From the NCBI GenBank assembly GCA_020465985.1, contig JAANYP010002841.1:1-64000 (forward strand): DNA of 64,000 nucleotides, in the 5' to 3' direction. The translations under genes and the position numbers were made by a program. Positions 10,527-21,825 of the stretch are shown here, in pieces. This DNA comes from Centrapalus pauciflorus (taxonomy: Eukaryota > Streptophyta > Magnoliopsida > Asterales > Asteraceae). Position 1 is the first letter of the stretch, and every line of letters begins with the position of its first letter. The notes under the pieces were generated by a model, which was not told the origin of the DNA, did no database searches, and was given only the letters and a program-made list of their open reading frames with translations.

Positions 10527-10820
10527 GGTGCTGTTTGATTGCATAAGAGGTTAATTGTCTGATGTCTGATTCCACTTCTGATTGATGAGAGGTGGTCCTG
10601 ATAAGATACTAAGATCTGATAAGAGAATTCAATAAGTCTGTTTGTTTTATAAATTATCTGATTCTGATAAGAGAATTCAAAGTCTTATCCTGATAAGACA
10701 TGATAAGAGAATTTTGACTCTTATGTCTTCTGCATATCAAACGCACTTATCAGTATTTCCTCTTACCGAATAAGAGATTATCTCTGATAAGAGTCTGATA
10801 AGTGGCTATCAAACACCCCC
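10527..10820. mobile_element. Tourist-like MITE (294 bp)
   Basis: Terminal inverted repeats are GGTGCTGTTTGATTGC on the left and, read in reverse complement, GGGGGTGTTTGATAGC on the right. It is flanked by TAA on both sides (10524-10526 and 10821-10823), the PIF/Harbinger target duplication. Internally it has several CTGATAAGA repeats. A hAT MITE is the alternative, since hAT ends also carry GTTTG, but no 8-bp duplication is seen. Confidence 0.7.
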
Positions 10821-11803
10821 TAAGTCTTTGGTTATAATTAATCATGGACAATAAGTAGTCGATTCTAAATAACTATTATAACGAAACAAATGAACTAACT
10901 TAGACTATGAAGCAGATAAAACAAAAGCAGTGGACAGTTTAGTGTCAAAACAATCCATTCACTTACAATCAATCCCCCTAGTCTCGATGATAGCATTTAA
11001 GCCTGGTATTGAATTTAACTCACGTGATTCTTAAGCCAATTAAACTTCCTGGTCAGGTCATATAACTTTATGAATATTGGAAAGACACGTGAAATTCTTC
11101 ACTATATCCACCTCAAAACATGCAATTAAAACACAATCACTTTGATTATCGAAGATATATGATTAAGACTAATCCAAATTACACAAGATGGTTCATCTCA
11201 GTGTATCTTCATTTGTAAAGTCATAAACTTGAAAAATACTAACTACTTCTTTTTGACCAGTTCCGATTTCAAGAAACGATTAATTGGTAAAACAATTAGT
11301 CGAAATAAATATTCAAAACAAAAGGCTTTCGCCACATATTGAATTGACTATCTATTGAATATTAATGAAATCCCAAGTTTTTACCAAACAAATGTAACCA
11401 AATAACCCAATGAAATCAAAAGAATGATTCAATCCAATAATGTTATCATCTAACTAGGGTTCAATCATCTAAGTAAATGCAAAAGAAAATCACCCCATGG
11501 TTAGGGTTACCATCATCTCAATCAAAACACCAACAAAATAATTCATATGGTACGAAAGATATCAAACCAATGTTAGAATGATGAATTGAGAAGTCGGATT
11601 CGTAAGATTCTTCAATTGTTCTTCACAAAAATCGTCTCTTGATGATTGGAATTGTGATCTCCTCTTTGTGTTGCTCTTTTTGCCTCCCTTCTCCTTAGCC
11701 GCCGTCTCCCCCTCTCTAAGCTAGGGTTTCCGTCTTCAAAAACTAGGTTAAAAGTCTCCCCCTCTTTCCTTTTCCAGCGAACGCTCCAGTTGTTGCAACC
11801 CAT

Positions 11804-11945
11804 GGCCATGAATTGCCTTGAAGGGGATCATTATTCTAGCCGTTTTTCTATATAATTCCATGACCATGGAATTATGAATCCATCGCGTGACACACGAGCA
11901 AGTGTTTTTAAAAACCATGGCCTTCTCTTCCTCATTTACATGACC
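11804..11945. repeat. CCATGG/CCATGACC motif cluster
   Basis: Copies include CCCATGGCCATGAATTGCC, TTCCATGACCATGGAA, AACCATGGCC and ACATGACCATGAAAA. Some are palindromic. They match the cluster at 8639-8716. Confidence 0.55.
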
Positions 11946-12220
11946 ATGAAAATCTTTAATGCTAAATATGAACTTTGCACCTCTTTTCTTTCCTTTATTC
12001 ACAAGTATTCGCTAGACACCTTCAAAAACAAGATTACTTCATTTCAGTATTGAACTCGAAAGCTTAGCTATCAAAACACACTTAAATGAGGGAGATACGC
12101 CAAGAAAAATATGTACAAAATCAACAACATCAGGTACATAAAACACGATTACTAAATATCAATTTTATTTAATTATTTCATAAATTTTATTGATTACATA
12201 AAACACAATTATAGATGTTA

Positions 12221-12652
12221 CTAATTGTCCCAAGTTTTCTCCCTGGACCAAAACCCAGGAAATGTACTATTACGCCAATGGAACCAAAATCCGTCTGGTT
12301 TTACCAACCAAATACAATGTTGAACGGTAAAAAACTTATCTTGAAAACAAGAATTATAAATGTCATAATTAAAAAGACTAACAGTTCCATACTTTGATCC
12401 CCACCAAAATTCCCCTCTATAATATGTGCCGATTTTTATACCAAACTTCCAATCAAACTCTTCATTGAAAGCAAGCGTGTGGTTTCCTAAATCAGGATCA
12501 CCATTTTTACCAGAGACATGAGCTATAATGTTAGAACCTTCAATGGAATTGGTAACAAACATCCTAACAAGCCCAATGGAGTTCGGTGGCGTTGAAGCAA
12601 CACAAAACGAATATATCGTAAGAATAACAAATGCATGAATGCTCAAATACAT
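12221..12652 (-). CDS. plant self-incompatibility protein S1 family (SPH) secreted protein
   Basis: This is a 143-aa single-exon ORF, the normal size for the family. Residues 1-20 (MYLSIHAFVILTIYSFCVAS) form a signal peptide, so the product is secreted. The mature part has the family pattern: an early V-R-(M)-F-V-T-N-S strand, G-N-H-T-L region, F-D-W-K-F-G, the Trp-rich FWWGS, FNYDIYNSCF, and the hallmark C-I-W-L-V-K-P-D-G-F-W-F-H. In poppy the S1 protein is the female self-incompatibility ligand; most homologues in other plants have no known role. No promoter is certain. It is isolated between transposons, and no frame damage is seen. Confidence 0.85.
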   Translation of the reverse strand: MYLSIHAFVILTIYSFCVASTPPNSIGLVRMFVTNSIEGSNIIAHVSGKNGDPDLGNHTLAFNEEFDWKFGIKIGTYYRGEFWWGSKYGTVSLFNYDIYNSCFQDKFFTVQHCIWLVKPDGFWFHWRNSTFPGFWSREKTWDN

Positions 12653-12827
12653 TTTTGATTTGCATATGGTGTTAACATGTTGATGCCTACATTATATGGT
12701 AGACATGATAACATAATTTCATTAAGCTAATATGATTTCATAAATATGTTATTTATTGCCACAATTTATTAATGCATCCATTTTTAATTAAAATGTTGAC
12801 ATTTAAAAGTATTAAATGTATCATCTA
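12653..12827. other. upstream region of S1 gene, no gene seen
   Basis: AT-rich sequence between the S1 start codon and the first Helitron-like end. It would hold the S1 promoter, but no confident TATA box can be chosen. Confidence 0.3.
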
Positions 12828-12849
12828 TCTATATATATAAGTTGAGTCC

Positions 12850-13028
12850 AAAGTAACAAATGTTGGTAATAAATATTCATGTAAAAATAAATTTTTATAG
12901 AAATTGATTTATTTATAAATAACAAAATAAAATAAGTAATAAATGATGGTATTAATATTCATGTAATAATAAACTTTTATAGAAATTGATTTATTTATAA
13001 ATATCAAAATAAGTTTTTATAGATATTG

Positions 13029-13114
<86 letters not shown>

Positions 13115-13410
13115 AAATTGAGTCCAAAGTAATAAATGTTGGTAATAAATATTCATGTAATAACAAATTTTTATAGAAATTGATTTATTTATAAATAACA
13201 AAATAAAATAAGTAATAAATGATGGTAATAAATATTCATGTAATAATAATTTTTTATAGAAATTGATTTATTTATAAATATCAAAATAAATTTTTGTATA
13301 GAAATTGATTTATTTATAAATAACAAAATAAATAAGTAATAAATGATGGTAATAAATATTCATGTAATAATAAACTTTTATAGAAATTGATTTATTTATA
13401 AATATTAAAA
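12850..13410. repeat. tandem repeat, about 80-bp unit, split by (AT)n
   Basis: About five copies of a unit containing AATAAATATTCATGTAATAA and TATAGAAATTGATTTATTTA. They are interrupted by an (AT)n run at 13030-13102. Confidence 0.75.
13030..13102. repeat. (AT)n microsatellite
   Basis: About 36 uninterrupted AT units, flanked by TATGTATG repeats. Confidence 0.95.
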
Positions 13411-13419
13411 TAAAATAAA

Positions 13420-14647
13420 CTTTTATATACTTAATACTAATACATTGTTTATAGGTTGAACGCATATATCTTGTTTTTCATACTTAAGCTATTTTTTTGA
13501 ATTATAGTAATAATCAACTTTTGCATTAATTTGAAATAGAACTAATTAGTTTATAATTAATAATTATAATTAAGTTTTATATACTTAGTAGTAATAATTT
13601 TTTTTCTATATAAGTTGAATCCATGTAACATATATTTACATGATTGAGTTTTTTCTTTCTAATAATAGTAATAATAAACTATTGTACTAATTAATTTGGG
13701 CATCACGATTATAAAACTCTAAACATTTGTTTTAATTTGATTATTAAAATTTTCAATTTAATTTAAAAATTAAAATTTTTGTATTATAGAACTCTAATTT
13801 TTATGTAGATTTAGTTAATATATATATAATCATGATAAAAAAAACGTTTGCATTAATTTAATTGTCACTTATCATTTTGGTATGCTAATTTCAAACATTT
13901 TCACATGAAGTACATCCCATTCATGAGTCTTAAATTTTAAATTTTAAATTTCACTACCGTTTATTATCCTTAAATTTATTCTTTTCTTAAGTTGAGTCCA
14001 AAATAATAAATGATGATGATAAATATTCATGTAATAATAATTTTTTTTAGATTTTCTTTATTTTATAAATAAAAATTAAAATAAACTTTTATATGCTTAA
14101 TAGTAATGCATTTTCTTTAGATTGATTCCATATATTTTCTTTTTCATAATTAAACTATTTTTTTAAATAATAGTAATAATCAAGTTTTGTATTTTTTTAA
14201 TAGAAATGATTTATTTTATAATTAGTGATTATAATTAACCTTTATATACTTGGTAGTAATAAATTTTTCTAGAATCCATGATTAATATTTCTTTACATGA
14301 TTTAGCTATTTTTCAATAATAGTAATAGCAAGCTTTTGTATTAATTAATTTGAGCATCCCAATTAGAAAACTCAAAAATTTTGTTTTAATTTAATGATTA
14401 AAAATGTCAATTTAATTTGAAAATTAAAATTTTTGTATAATAGTGGACATTTTTATGTAAATTGAGTTAATTTATATATAAGCATATAACCACAATAAAA
14501 AATATGTTTGCATTAATTTAATTATCACTTATTAAATTGGTATACTAATTGCAAACATTATTTGATGAATTACATCTCATTCATGTGTCTTAAATTTTTT
14601 ATTAAATTTCACAACCGTTTTTCAGCCCTTGATTATCCTTAAATTTA
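13420..14647. repeat. diverged tandem duplication, about 600-bp unit
   Basis: Segments 13420-13985 and 14080-14647 can be aligned by eye throughout. They share TTTGCATTAATTTAATT, a motif of the type AATTAAAATTTTTGTAT, and TCATTCATG-GTCTTAAATTTT. They are non-coding. A MITE interrupts the end of the second copy. Confidence 0.65.
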
Positions 14648-14970
14648 GGGAAAATTACCGAGAAATGTAGTATAAAATACAAAATTTGACAATAAATGTA
14701 TTGTAAAAAAAATTGCCAAGAAAGGTCATATAAAATTCTATGTTGACCGAGAAAGGACATGAAATTAAAATTTTAAATCATAAAGATAATCAAATGTTAT
14801 TCTTTTACCAAAAATTCGAGTATAAAATTAAAAAATTACCTTCTTAATTGACATCAATACGCTTTCTTGTCAAACTTGAATTTTATGTTATCTTTCTTGG
14901 CCTAAAAAATTTTACATTACCTTTATTGTCACTTTTTAAATTTTATATTACCTTTCTTGGTAATTTGCCC
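14648..14970. mobile_element. Mutator-like MITE (323 bp)
   Basis: Terminal inverted repeats of about 75 bp with mismatches: GGGAAAATTACCGAGAAA on the left, and GGGCAAATTACCAAGAAA in reverse complement on the right. A perfect 9-bp duplication TTAAATTTA flanks it (14639-14647 and 14971-14979), the length typical of Mutator superfamily insertions. The 77-residue frame starting inside it is low-complexity and is not a gene. Confidence 0.85.
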
Positions 14971-14979
14971 TTAAATTTA

Positions 14980-16118
14980 TTCTTCTTTAAATCTATTGGC
15001 AACCTAAAATATTTTTATATCTTTTATCATCTTTTCACAGTGTTGTTCTTATTCTGGTTGATTTCTATTTTACTATTCTAATATCAAGTGGATTCGCCTT
15101 CTCTAACATACTTATATTGTAAATTTGATTTATCATTTGAATGTTTTATTCTGTTATATTTTTATATTTGGTGGTGATGATGACAAAAACTAATTTACGA
15201 GTGCTTCATATATTTGACATTTTTTTAATCTTTAATGATATATATCTTTTAATTGTTTAAATATACTTATACATAACTTATTTCCGTTACTCCATGTAAT
15301 TGATGTTCTATATATAAACATGTTATTTGGTCTCAACATTTTTATACACGCACACACACATACACACGAATATCACACTCACCACCTCTCTAAATCATTA
15401 TCATATATCCAATCATCCATGTTGTTTAACCCTCAAAATATATTAAATAAGTTAAATGTATAAGCACATCAATATTTATTTTTATCTATTTGAAAATATC
15501 TTCTTGATGATCATTCTAATAACGATTGTTTTTCGCTATTTGATGCTATGATTTGTGTTTATTTCAGATTATTGTTGAATAGTCAACCAAAAATATTGAT
15601 TCAGAAATGTCAAACACCGTACAGTTTGATAAAATCATAAAGTATTTTTAATATAACATTTATGTACATAATGTGATATTGTTAATAATATTATTAAATT
15701 TTAGTTTGAATATTTGATGACCATTGTTTTGTTTAAGTAAGGGTTTTGATATTTGACATTTATTTGAGAATATGTAATAATATGTGAAATTGTAATTATG
15801 TTTATATATTTTCGTTAAGGCTTTAATTTTTACTTAATATTAACCGAGAATATATATTTTATTTTGAGTATCTATGCTTATTGAATTAATAACTTAATAT
15901 GTCTTCTAATTAGTATATTTCATTTACTATAATGTTGTATTTTATTATTTAAATGAGATTTCTTTATGCTAAGTGAAACGTATATCAGCGCTCCTATCAT
16001 AAATTTATAAACTGCAACTTGATAAAAAAAAATGATTAAATTATTGCTTAAAATATAAAGTTTGTTACACTTAAAATATATTTTATATAAAAAACTTGAT
16101 TATAAATGTTTGATATTA

Positions 16119-16188
<70 letters not shown>

Positions 16189-16324
16189 TACTTATTAATA
16201 CAATTATAAGTATATAAATTTTATTGAGTATTTATGAATGTAAAAAAAACATTGATTAAAAATGATAAATATTTATAACTATTTAATTTCTAGGGAATAT
16301 AAGAAGAATATGACACATGTATGT
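14980..16324. other. AT-rich intergenic sequence, no gene seen
   Basis: No ORF of note, no RNA gene and no clear element ends. It contains a short CA-rich run (15349-15367) and an (AT)n microsatellite at 16121-16183. Confidence 0.6.
16121..16183. repeat. (AT)n microsatellite
   Basis: About 31 AT units. Confidence 0.95.
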
Positions 16325-17641
16325 CATATAAGTAGAGTTATTTGTAAAAACATAGTGGTTTAAAAATTTATTTCCCAAATATTTGTACTTTTAAATTTAT
16401 TTACCAAATGATGGTATTTATTTAAATTAGCCATTTATTATTCATTTTCTCTTTCCATGTTTAATTTTTTATTTTCAACTTTTATATTTTAAAAGCCTAA
16501 ATTACACAATGGATCCCTACATTGATTTAATTTGATAAATGTCAATTTTAATTTTCGTTTCACTTTTGATCAATTTTATTAGTTTCACTTTGTTGCACTT
16601 TTTGTAAATATATAAACAAATAAACACGCACACACACATACACACGTTGTGATTTCATTATATTATACATTGTGATTTCATTTTTGGTTAAATCAAAATA
16701 AATTAAGTTTATATATTTTGTTAAACCAAAAAGTAATGATCTTCATTTAAAAATTAAATTTATATACTTTTTAAAACCAGATTTGTAAAAGATGTTCTTT
16801 TTATTTTTCTACCAATAACAGAATGTTTTATAGATCTATAAAAAAGAGATTTTTTTTAATTATAACGTTTAGATCTATAAAGTTGTATAATATAAAATAT
16901 TATAAGAGATTTTAGAGCTTTCAATGAAATATATAGCGTCTGATTTAATTATTTCTTGAAGTTGATACGTTTAGATTTATTTCTAAATAAACGAAATATG
17001 TCATTTTGACGTTTTCATAAAATTTATAACTTTTAGTTTAACAAAATATATAAATATGATAATATATTATTATTATTATTATTATTATTGAAATACTTTA
17101 ATAATTTGAAGGACTAATTATATAAGATTAAATATATAAATGTTTACATTTTTTTACATACTATGAAACAAATTGATCAAAAGTGAAACAAATTAAAAAT
17201 AATGAAATTGACATTTTTAAAAAAATGATCATTTTAGATCATTTTAGGGACCAATTTTGTAATTTAGACTTTTTAAAATATAGAAGTTGAAAAAAATAGA
17301 AAGAGATAAAGAATAATAAATAACTATTTCAAAAAAGTACCATCATTTAGTAAATAGGGAGAATTTCATATATATCCCTCCAAAACTTCATAATATCATA
17401 TATGTCCAACCTAAAATTTTAATATCATATATATCCCTCCTAAACATCATAATATCATATATACCCAATTTAATTATTAATATCACATATATCCCTCTTG
17501 AACATCATTAATATCATATATACCCAAATTTATTAATTTAATTATTTTAAAAACATTTAAAACTCATAATTAATATTGCTTATTCATTAATGACCATTAT
17601 ACCCTTACTCATTTCTTCTTTCAACTAAACTTCAAAATATC

Positions 17642-17985
17642 TGTAATATGTATTCCCGTATATATTTCAGCACCTTTAATGTTTCATTTATCAAACACAA
17701 GAAGAATCAATGCTCAATAATTGTGAAATGATGAAGAAGACAAAGAGAATGTTGGGAGAATAAATGCAAAGTGGCGGTTCTTGTTTTCTCAATTGTCAAC
17801 CGTGTATTTCATAAAGAAACCCTAGGAGCTATTATAGCTTCAATTAATTAAGTATTACATATTGGCAACTTTGGTCCCTTGACTATTACAAAGAAATAAA
17901 CTACAAGGAAATAAATACAAGACTAAGTACTAAGATAATAATTATTACAAAACAACTCCCTATGATCGAAATAAATTGTCTAACA
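17642..17985 (-). repeat. 3' LTR of element A (344 bp)
   Basis: Starts TGTTAGACAATTT and ends CATATTACA on the minus strand, the same length as its partner at 41531-41874. Confidence 0.95.
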
Positions 17986-17998
17986 ATCTCCCCCTTTT
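17986..17998 (-). other. polypurine tract of element A
   Basis: AAAAGGGGGAGAT on the minus strand, directly upstream of the 3' LTR. It primes plus-strand DNA synthesis. Confidence 0.9.
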
Positions 17999-18001
17999 CG
18001 A

Positions 18002-18706
18002 TCATTTAGGAGGTCCTGCAACTCTGGCATGATCCGTAGATTCTCGGAGTCCAAGGATGACGTCGAAGCGTCTGGTCACTTGTCTCAAATGTAGTCGTTC
18101 GTTCAGGAGTTCAATGCCGCTGAGGGTGTCCTGTATCTCCTTTGGTGAGCATCTTTGTTCAGGATCTGGTTGAGCGTCAAAGTCTTGAACTTTCTGTGTA
18201 AGTGCGGCTCGAACCAATCTGAGTGTACCATCGGAGTAACAAGGAAGATCCTCAAAGCGCATGAACCTTTTGTAGCCCTTGTGATTGACAAAAATGACAC
18301 CCGGGCCTCCTCTGAAGATAACTCTGTAAGACGAATGGTGGGCTAGAAGGAAGCTGTCCTGTTCCGGTGCTTGAAGACCCACTTTAACCATTGCGCTCTC
18401 GATAGCCATCTGGAAGTCTCTTAGGCACATAATGATTGAGCGACGGTCCATGCTTCGAACTAAGGCACCCAAAGCAGTCATGCGAAACATATGTCCTTTA
18501 ATGCGATTTTTCAATCGCTCGTGTAGGAATTCGACGTCGTCTACATTTATGAAGTCTAGGTCATTCTCGAAGAACTCATCAGCAGTGCCATCTTCTCTTT
18601 CTACTTGAAAGGCGGGGTAGTATACTTTTGCCCTTTTGCACATGGTGATAGAAATGAGTTTCTTTATCTTCGATTTGGATACTTTTGACCTTCTTTCCCG
18701 GAGCAT
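18002..18706 (-). pseudogene. third ORF of A, C-terminal segment
   Basis: A 234-residue frame continues the preceding segment in the same phase after one UAG at 18725-18727. It contains NRIKGHMFRMTALGALVRSM and FLLAHHSSYRVIFRGGPGVI, then a Leu/Arg-rich helical end. It stops 17 bp before the LTR, just ahead of the polypurine tract. I know similar C-termini in post-pol ORFs of copia elements in daisy-family and other eudicot genomes, but no function. No transmembrane span is visible, so an envelope role is not supported. Confidence 0.55.
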
Positions 18707-18724
18707 CAGTTGGTAGTAACCGGC

Positions 18725-19522
18725 CTATTCAGCTTTGGTAACATTTGTAAGTTCCATAAGTAGGCGTCTGCTGAAGGATCCAGGCTTCTTTCTGAATACC
18801 ATTTTGAATCTTTCTTCATGGTACGGGTTCTGGAACTGCTCCGGGGGAAACTTCTGCAAGAATTCTTTAAGACCTTGAACGGGGGGTTCTTCGATTTCAT
18901 CCTTTTTGGCTTCAAGAAGCTTTATGATAGTCCCCCGTCGTTCTTGTCGAAGTTTGTCTTTTTCTTCTTGAGGCAGATTTTGTGCTTTTCCTTTTGAATA
19001 ATGGTCCACCCAGAATAAATCATCTTTCCTGTATATACCAGGTCCTTCTGGAGTTTCATCAAAGCAGTCGACCCTTTTGGTTTGAGAAGGACCTGGTTTT
19101 TCGGTTTGTTGGACTGGAGGAGGGCTTGGGGATCTTGGAGGGCTAATGACAATATGGGATTCTTTTAGTGACTGGGGAGCTTGAATGGATGCAAGGATTT
19201 CTTCTTGATGGGCTGGTGGTGGTGAGTTCAGGAAGTCAAAGGAAGAGGATGAAGATTTTTTCGTTGGAGATTCAGGTTCAGGCTTAGGAATCAATAAGGG
19301 TTCGTTGTCGTCGCTATCGGAATCTGAATCAGAAACCAAAATGATTTCAACTTTCTCGTGACCTTCCTCGAATTCTACCATAGCTGTCATCGGATCCAGT
19401 GGAGCTGGACCCTCGACCATGGGCTCGTCTTCTATTAAGAGGTATTCCTGAGCCTCCTGTCTCTGTTCCCCTGACCCCTGAAATTCTGTCCCCTCAGCGG
19501 TCTCTGCTCCCCCTATTAACAT
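18725..19522 (-). pseudogene. third ORF of A, middle segment
   Basis: A 265-residue acidic and Pro/Ser-rich frame with ILVSDSDSDSDDNEPLLIP, an SPPRSPSPPP linker, and then a charged helical part (EEKDKLRQERRGTIIKLLEA). It is linked upstream through a coiled-coil stretch (IIELSDKIDALNHLILQV, about 19735-19680) by one frameshift near 19530-19560. It was probably one protein of about 1,100 residues together with its neighbours. Confidence 0.55.
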
Positions 19523-19737
19523 TAGGGGATCCTCATGTTGAACCTTTCGCCTTTCTCCCCCTCATGACGATCAGGGCCGTCCTGATCGTCATGCTTCCTC
19601 TTTGGGGCCTCTGCTTGAGGGCGGCACTGGAGTTCTATAACTGCCGACTCAAGGCGATCCATTCTTGAATTGAGCTGTTCCTGGACTTGCAGAATAAGGT
19701 GGTTAAGTGCATCTATCTTGTCCGACAGCTCAATAAT

Positions 19738-21447
19738 CTAATGTTGAACTGAATGGGAAGCTGGTGGGGGGCCAGCTTCGGAAGCGACACCTTTACCCTT
19801 GATTAGTGAAAGTAGGGCGGTGTGACGCTCCTCGGCAGCTTCCCTTTGGGCGTCCAGGTCAGCCCGGGTAATCACGCCGGCAGCATGTAAAGCTGCCGTT
19901 AACATCTCCAAATTTATTGGGAGATGGCCGGAAGTGGATGGCGTTGATGGAGCCACTTCCGGTCTTCCTTCCGTCATCTCTGGCTCCTGAATAGGATGCG
20001 CAGATCCGGAAGTTTGAGGAGCTGCCATGAAGGCAGCTCTTGGGGATGCCACGGAGGCATCGTGCGGTGTCTGTGTTTGGGGCGATGGAATCGTGATGGA
20101 ATGAAGTGCAGTCACCTGGGGAGGAGTGTGACCTCTTTCAACACCGCCACTCTCCGAATGAGAGGGCGATGGAGTATGTGCTAGAACCCCGTGAAATGAA
20201 GTGGTTTCCCTTTGAAGGGAAACCAAGTGGGTGGTGGGGGTTAGTTCGACCGTTGGACGGACGGTCTTATAGTGAGGAGTCCGGCTTATTGGGCTTAGTT
20301 CACCCTCAGATTGTACCTCCCTCGCTCTCACGACAGAGACGGTTCTTTTTGAATCCGCCGTCTCTGCCGTCTCACCTCCTGCTTCCTCTCTTACCAACAC
20401 AGGCTCCCCCTCGCCCATACCCAGAGGTTGTTGAGATTGCTGAACTTCCACCCGAACTCCCTCATGCTCACTCATACTTTCCTCACCTTCGGATTGGTTA
20501 GTCTCAGACGGTTCCGACTGAGACTCATCCGGATAACACTCCTGAATATAAGCCCTAACCCGCTCCATTCCCTTTGACCTCAGCAGCAATGATAGAGGTA
20601 TTTTCATTATCGGCACTGTGGGGGTCCCCTTTGGCAGAGTTAGCTTTTGAATCGCCACGGTGGGGTAGACGTCTGCCTCCGGACGTTCATGGATATCATC
20701 GTCATGGTCCATTGCATACTGTATTATTAGCTGCAGAAATCGCTGTAGAGGAACATATTTTCTTCCTTTCTTTGTGCCCCTCTCCACATGGACTCTTCGT
20801 AATTCCTCGAATAGAAAAGCAGCATAGTCCACATGTCGGTCAAAGGCAAAGCCAGTGAACATGGCTAGTACCTGAGCCGACGCAGAGTCGTGTCCGGAAT
20901 GCTTGGCGGTGAAGCATTTGTTAATCACATCAAACAGGATTCGCCAGTGGGATTGAAGATTTTTTGTGCGAAAATCTGATGGTTTGGAAAGAGGGCCATC
21001 ATAACCCAGAATATAGATCTCAGATAGGGTTTCAGTGACGGATGTGTTGGGATCAAAAAATTCGCGGGTTGGAAGGTAGAATTCAGCTGGTAGGTGAAGG
21101 ATGTGGCGGATGGCAGATATAGTGAGTTTGACTGGAACACAGTCTATGGTGGATGTGAAATGAGGTTCGGGGTTAGAAACATATTTTAGCCTGTTCCAGA
21201 ATTGTTGCAGATAAATCTGGGGAACAGCTATGGCGGTGGATAAGGCGTAATAGATGGGATGGTGAGTGAGGATGTCGAATGCTAGGGTTTGGGGTTCTTT
21301 GGTCAGGATAGAAACGTCGAGTTGCCAGTTATGCGGAATGAACTCGACAAACTCGGCGGTGGGGAGGATGGATTGTTCGGGGAGTTGGGCATTATTGTTT
21401 GGGATGGGGGGATGTGGTACGGTAAGAACAATTGCGGGGTCCATCAT
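19738..21447 (-). CDS. third ORF of A, N-terminal segment (LQQFWN-type domain)
   Basis: This 569-residue frame starts MMDPAIVLTVPHPPIP. The conserved domain is at about residues 35-300: LDVSILTKEPQTLAFDILTH, YALSTAIAVPQIYLQQFWN, and ISAIRHILHLP. The IYLQQFWN and LxLP pattern marks a family I associate with post-pol ORFs of plant copia elements (sometimes called putative plant transposon protein). Function is unknown. The rest is a Ser/Pro/Thr-rich linker. It lies directly after a predicted splice acceptor (TTGCAG|GATG, the ATG at 21447) and ends at a UAG that may have been sense originally. It is the best preserved ORF of A. Confidence 0.65.
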   Translation of the reverse strand: MMDPAIVLTVPHPPIPNNNAQLPEQSILPTAEFVEFIPHNWQLDVSILTKEPQTLAFDILTHHPIYYALSTAIAVPQIYLQQFWNRLKYVSNPEPHFTSTIDCVPVKLTISAIRHILHLPAEFYLPTREFFDPNTSVTETLSEIYILGYDGPLSKPSDFRTKNLQSHWRILFDVINKCFTAKHSGHDSASAQVLAMFTGFAFDRHVDYAAFLFEELRRVHVERGTKKGRKYVPLQRFLQLIIQYAMDHDDDIHERPEADVYPTVAIQKLTLPKGTPTVPIMKIPLSLLLRSKGMERVRAYIQECYPDESQSEPSETNQSEGEESMSEHEGVRVEVQQSQQPLGMGEGEPVLVREEAGGETAETADSKRTVSVVRAREVQSEGELSPISRTPHYKTVRPTVELTPTTHLVSLQRETTSFHGVLAHTPSPSHSESGGVERGHTPPQVTALHSITIPSPQTQTPHDASVASPRAAFMAAPQTSGSAHPIQEPEMTEGRPEVAPSTPSTSGHLPINLEMLTAALHAAGVITRADLDAQREAAEERHTALLSLIKGKGVASEAGPPPASHSVQH

Positions 21448-21698
21448 CCTGCAAGGTGCATCAGAGTTAGAATAAGAAGACTTAACTGATAAGGCATTGA
21501 TGTGAAGTCTAGATTAGTGTGAAATAGAAACTGCCTGATCTGTTTAGCATCGGGTCTTTATTAGTAGAATAAAATTCTACTAATAAAGTCCAAAGTCAAT
21601 CGTTAAGAGACCGATGTTAACCCAGACTTTTTCACTCAAACACTAGTCGTAACTCTAATCAATGGTGCACTATGAGGAAAATATTTTTGTATTTTTGA

Positions 21699-21701
<3 letters not shown>

Positions 21702-21781
<80 letters not shown>
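21702..21781. repeat. (AT)n microsatellite in element A
   Basis: About 39 AT units inside the predicted intron. The Ile-Tyr repeat frames over it are artefacts. Confidence 0.95.
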
Positions 21782-21784
<3 letters not shown>

Positions 21785-21825
21785 GCAAAAATGGAAAAAA
21801 TGAAAATTTTAAAAAATGCTAAGTG

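Larger units (their letters stand above)
10370..11990 (-). repeat. LTR of Athila-like element (right edge approximate)
   Basis: The inner edge is TGTCAATG at 10370, about 10 bp from the primer-binding site. The outer edge cannot be fixed because no partner LTR is in the window; about 11990-12110 is likely. It contains a MITE (10527-10820) and a CCATGG/CCATGACC cluster (11804-11945). Confidence 0.45.

Noticed and set aside
13004..13201. 65-residue ORF with Ile-Tyr repeats
   Set aside because: Translation of an (AT)n microsatellite. The frames over 21662-22062 are rejected for the same reason.
14848..15081. 77-residue hydrophobic ORF
   Set aside because: Low-complexity Phe/Leu/Ile translation of AT-rich sequence starting inside a MITE.
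18002..18706. Retroviral-type envelope gene
   Set aside because: The position after pol fits, but no signal peptide, transmembrane segment or cleavage site is visible in any of the three segments.
20106..20501. 131-residue plus-strand ORF in the third ORF of A
   Set aside because: Antisense shadow of the Ser/Pro-rich linker.
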